A stretch of DNA of 64,000 bases from Azonexus sp. (GTDB taxonomy: Bacteria; Pseudomonadota; Gammaproteobacteria; Burkholderiales; Rhodocyclaceae), in NCBI RefSeq assembly GCF_023150235.1, contig NZ_JAKLLH010000005.1, positions 1-64,000 of the forward strand, in the 5' to 3' direction. This document shows positions 61,941-64,000 of the stretch, one piece after another. A program made the position numbers and the translations under genes. Numbering within the stretch: position 1 is the stretch's first letter; each line of letters opens with the position of its first letter. The notes under the pieces are model-generated. The model was not told the DNA's origin, did no database searches, and was given only the letters and a program-made list of their open reading frames with translations.

Positions 61941-62077
61941 GGCGTTTGCAGCCGTTGACCGTGAAATCCATGGCGATCTGCGTTAATCTTTTTCACCCTT
62001 CCTGAAGCTCCTTCTCTCCGATCCGTTTCCGGCTGTCGGTTCGAGCTTGTTCCTGCTTTCGCTCCTCGGGTTTTCTC

Positions 62078-63991
62078 ATGCCAAAGTCAACGACCATTCC
62101 TCGCTACCCTGGCTGGATGGGCTTGCTTTCCGTATCCCTCGCTTCGCTGCTTTCCGCCGATGCCTGTGCACAGATTCAACCCGTTCAGCAGATTCAACCC
62201 GTTCAGCAGATTCAACCCGTCCAGCAGATTCAACCCGTCCAGCAGATTCAACCCGTTCAGCAGATTCAACCCGTCCAGCAGATTCAACCCGTCCAGCAGA
62301 TTCAACCCGTCCAGCAGATTCAACCCGTCCAGCAGATTCAACCCGTCCAGCAGATTCAACCCGTCCAGCAGATTCAGCCCGCCCAGCAGATTCAGCCCGT
62401 CCAGCAGATTCAACCCGTCCAGCAGATTCAACCCGTCCAGCAGATTCAACCCGTCCAGCAGATTCAACCCGTCCAGCAGATTCAACCCGTCCAGCAGATT
62501 CAACCCGTCCAACAGATTCAACCCGTTCAGCAGATTCAACCCGTCCAACAGATTCAACCCGTCCAACAGATTCAGCCCGGTCAGCAGATTCAACCCGTCC
62601 AACAGATTCAACCCGTCCAACAGATTCAACCCGTCCAACAGATTCAACCCGTCCAACAGATTCAGCCCGTCCAGCAGATTCAGCCTAGTCAGCAGGTTCA
62701 GTCCGGTCAGCCACCTCGACCGGGGCAGCCGGTCCAGGTCGAGCAGCCGGGGCCAGCCGGGGCTGCGGCACGCCCTGCTTTGCCGGAGCAGCGCGCCCAG
62801 CCGGTGCAAAAGACGCAGGCTGAGCAGCGTCCTGCGGTGGCTCAGAATGAGCGGGGGGCGGAAGCGGGGCGACGGGACGAGCCTGAGCCCAAGGGCAGGG
62901 ATGCGCAGCCCGAACGACCCAATCAGCCGATCTCGCCGGCACAGGCGCAGGAAAAGCGTCCGTCGGCTGTCGCCGAGGAAAAAAGTGCCGGGAAGGTAGA
63001 GCGGGCGTCGGCGCAGGAGGAGCGGGCCAGCCGCAAGGAGAGCGTGGCCCAGGAAGCAAGCCCTCGTCAGGGTGTGGGCGCCGAACGCCTTGCCCAGCTG
63101 GCTGTGGTCGATATGGCGCGTCGCGAGCAGAGAACGGAAATGTTCAAGGAGGCGCTGACGCAATTGAAAAGCAGCCCCCAACTTGCGGATGTCGCCGAAT
63201 GCGGCGGACGTTCCGACGTCTGTGTGCCGCCCGCAACCACCATCGCGCGCGTACAGTCAATGACGATACAGCCAATGGAAATCGGCCGACGGGTCGCCTA
63301 CCTGATTGCGAACAGCCGTTATCAGGCACCGATTCCCGAACTGGAGACGCCCAAGGCGGATGTCGAGGTTCTGGGGAAAATTCTGCGTGAGCGGATGGGC
63401 TACGACGTCAAAGTTTTGCACGATGCGAGCAAGGCGCAGATCATTCGTGCCTTGCACTTGGCAGGCAAAACCACCGGTCAGCATCAGAGCGTGCTGGTGA
63501 TGTATGCCGGCCACGGCTACCAGATCAACGAAACCCGGCAAGGGTACTGGATACCGGTCGATGCCGATACGCGCGACCCGTCCGGCTGGGTGTCGAACAG
63601 CGACATTACCAAGCTGCTGTCGGCGATTCCGGCAAAACAGGTCATCCTGATTTCCGACAGCTGTTATTCCGGAACGCTGGCAGGGGAGCAAGCTGCTCAG
63701 CCCAAGGCGCAGATTTCCCGCCAGGATCTCCTGGGACGGCGTTCCGTCCTGGCCCTCACTTCCGGGGGAGAGGAGCCCGTCAGCGACGAAGGGCGTAACG
63801 GGCACTCGATTTTCGCTGCCTCCCTGATCGAACGTCTCTCGAGTTTGCAGCAGGGTTCGAGTATCGGGCGTCTTTTTGAGCTCATCCATGCCGATGTAAC
63901 CGCCGAGTATCCGCAAGTCCCACGACTGGGGGCCATCGAGAGCGCGGGACATGTGGCGGGAGGCGATTTCCTCTTCGACCTGCGGCGGTAG
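62078..63991 (+). CDS. exported caspase-like (C14) protease with Gln/Pro hexapeptide repeats
   Basis: The 637-residue protein has an N-terminal signal peptide (residues ~1-31, ending DACA). Residues 32-205 are 29 tandem copies of QIQPVQ and its variants, followed by a further Gln/Glu/Arg/Pro-rich low-complexity region (~206-340). The C-terminal caspase/metacaspase domain (~390-637) has the catalytic histidine in MYAGHGYQ and the catalytic cysteine in LISDSCYSGTL. A GYWIPVDADT segment is typical of bacterial caspase-family proteins. It is therefore probably exported to the periplasm or beyond, with the repeat as an extended stalk. Substrate and role are unknown. The gene ends nine bases before the window end. 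Confidence 0.9.
   Translation: MPKSTTIPRYPGWMGLLSVSLASLLSADACAQIQPVQQIQPVQQIQPVQQIQPVQQIQPVQQIQPVQQIQPVQQIQPVQQIQPVQQIQPVQQIQPVQQIQPAQQIQPVQQIQPVQQIQPVQQIQPVQQIQPVQQIQPVQQIQPVQQIQPVQQIQPVQQIQPVQQIQPGQQIQPVQQIQPVQQIQPVQQIQPVQQIQPVQQIQPSQQVQSGQPPRPGQPVQVEQPGPAGAAARPALPEQRAQPVQKTQAEQRPAVAQNERGAEAGRRDEPEPKGRDAQPERPNQPISPAQAQEKRPSAVAEEKSAGKVERASAQEERASRKESVAQEASPRQGVGAERLAQLAVVDMARREQRTEMFKEALTQLKSSPQLADVAECGGRSDVCVPPATTIARVQSMTIQPMEIGRRVAYLIANSRYQAPIPELETPKADVEVLGKILRERMGYDVKVLHDASKAQIIRALHLAGKTTGQHQSVLVMYAGHGYQINETRQGYWIPVDADTRDPSGWVSNSDITKLLSAIPAKQVILISDSCYSGTLAGEQAAQPKAQISRQDLLGRRSVLALTSGGEEPVSDEGRNGHSIFAASLIERLSSLQQGSSIGRLFELIHADVTAEYPQVPRLGAIESAGHVAGGDFLFDLRR
62171..62692 (+). repeat. 29-copy 18-bp in-frame tandem repeat
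   Basis: The unit CAGATTCAACCCGTCCAG is repeated 29 times exactly (522 bases), plus one degenerate unit (62693-62710). Variation is mostly synonymous (C/T in the middle, CAG/CAA), with a few coding variants giving IQPA, IQPG and IQPS. Because 18 is a multiple of three and no frame holds a stop, the block stays open in all six frames. Confidence 0.97.
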
Positions 63992-64000
63992 GTGCCAAGC

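Noticed and set aside
62171..62692. Tandem repeat considered as a CRISPR array
   Set aside because: Units are contiguous 18-mers without unique spacers, and they are in frame within a protein gene.
62087..63181. Long antisense frame across the caspase repeat encoding LNLLDG repeats
   Set aside because: It exists only because the 18-bp repeat is stop-free in every frame. The plus-strand frame has the signal peptide and caspase domain.

Overview
The window is a GC-rich chromosomal stretch from a betaproteobacterium, most likely of the Rhodocyclales (Dechloromonas/Azonexus type). This assignment is an inference. It rests on a HoxV/HupK-HypA-HypB and HupT/HoxJ hydrogenase-accessory set, a sigma-54/DctBD C4-dicarboxylate locus, a 560-residue LeuA, DUF2802/SPOR proteins and many large sensor proteins. 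No rRNA or tRNA gene and no CRISPR array was seen.

Layout. 1-4850 is accessory DNA: an IS5-type transposase fragment, a structured non-coding leader, two tiny ORFs coupled to a RadC-family gene, and a P4-type integrase coupled to an unknown gene. 5276-7348 encodes a COG4389 membrane protein. 7526-15188 (minus strand) is a nickel/hydrogenase block: nikR-hupT, a nickel transporter with a candidate NikR site, a TonB receptor, then hupK/hoxV-hypA-hypB. No hydrogenase structural gene and no hypC-F lies in the window. 15267-19183 holds a DUF59 protein, an NnrS-like membrane protein and a two-gene phosphatase/kinase response-regulator pair. 19314-26920 is mostly housekeeping: Atm1-like ABC exporter, thioesterase, FadL, DUF2802, SPOR, ridA and recG. 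27082-33458 is signalling: a diguanylate cyclase with a c-type heme motif, then a FixL/FixJ-type pair next to an MHS-type transporter. 33564-35624 is a second TonB receptor. 35954-46852 mixes metabolism (pyrC, rsmJ, leuA with a divergent Lrp-type regulator, the HldE adenylyltransferase), signalling (histidine kinase, GGDEF-EAL, HDOD) and ssb. 46859-55415 runs from a YajR-like exporter through aspA-dctA, a TSUP permease and dctBD, with a near-consensus sigma-54 promoter before aspA. 55533-64000 holds an orphan radical SAM/SPASM enzyme, a divergent PNPOx/MocR pair, an AddB-like PD-(D/E)XK repair protein and an exported caspase-like protein with 29 tandem copies of a hexapeptide.

Three patterns cut across the genes. 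(1) A palindrome centred on GTCGAC (core CGGTCGACCG, extended TTTCACGGTCGACCGTGAAA) recurs at least 25 times in a nine-base form, in intergenic DNA and inside genes, where it often reads as TVDR. (2) A composite intergenic repeat of about 150 bp is present in at least three good copies plus a half copy. (3) Several non-coding stretches carry long hairpins, notably 58985-59112. Together with the caspase gene, these look the least explained parts of the window.
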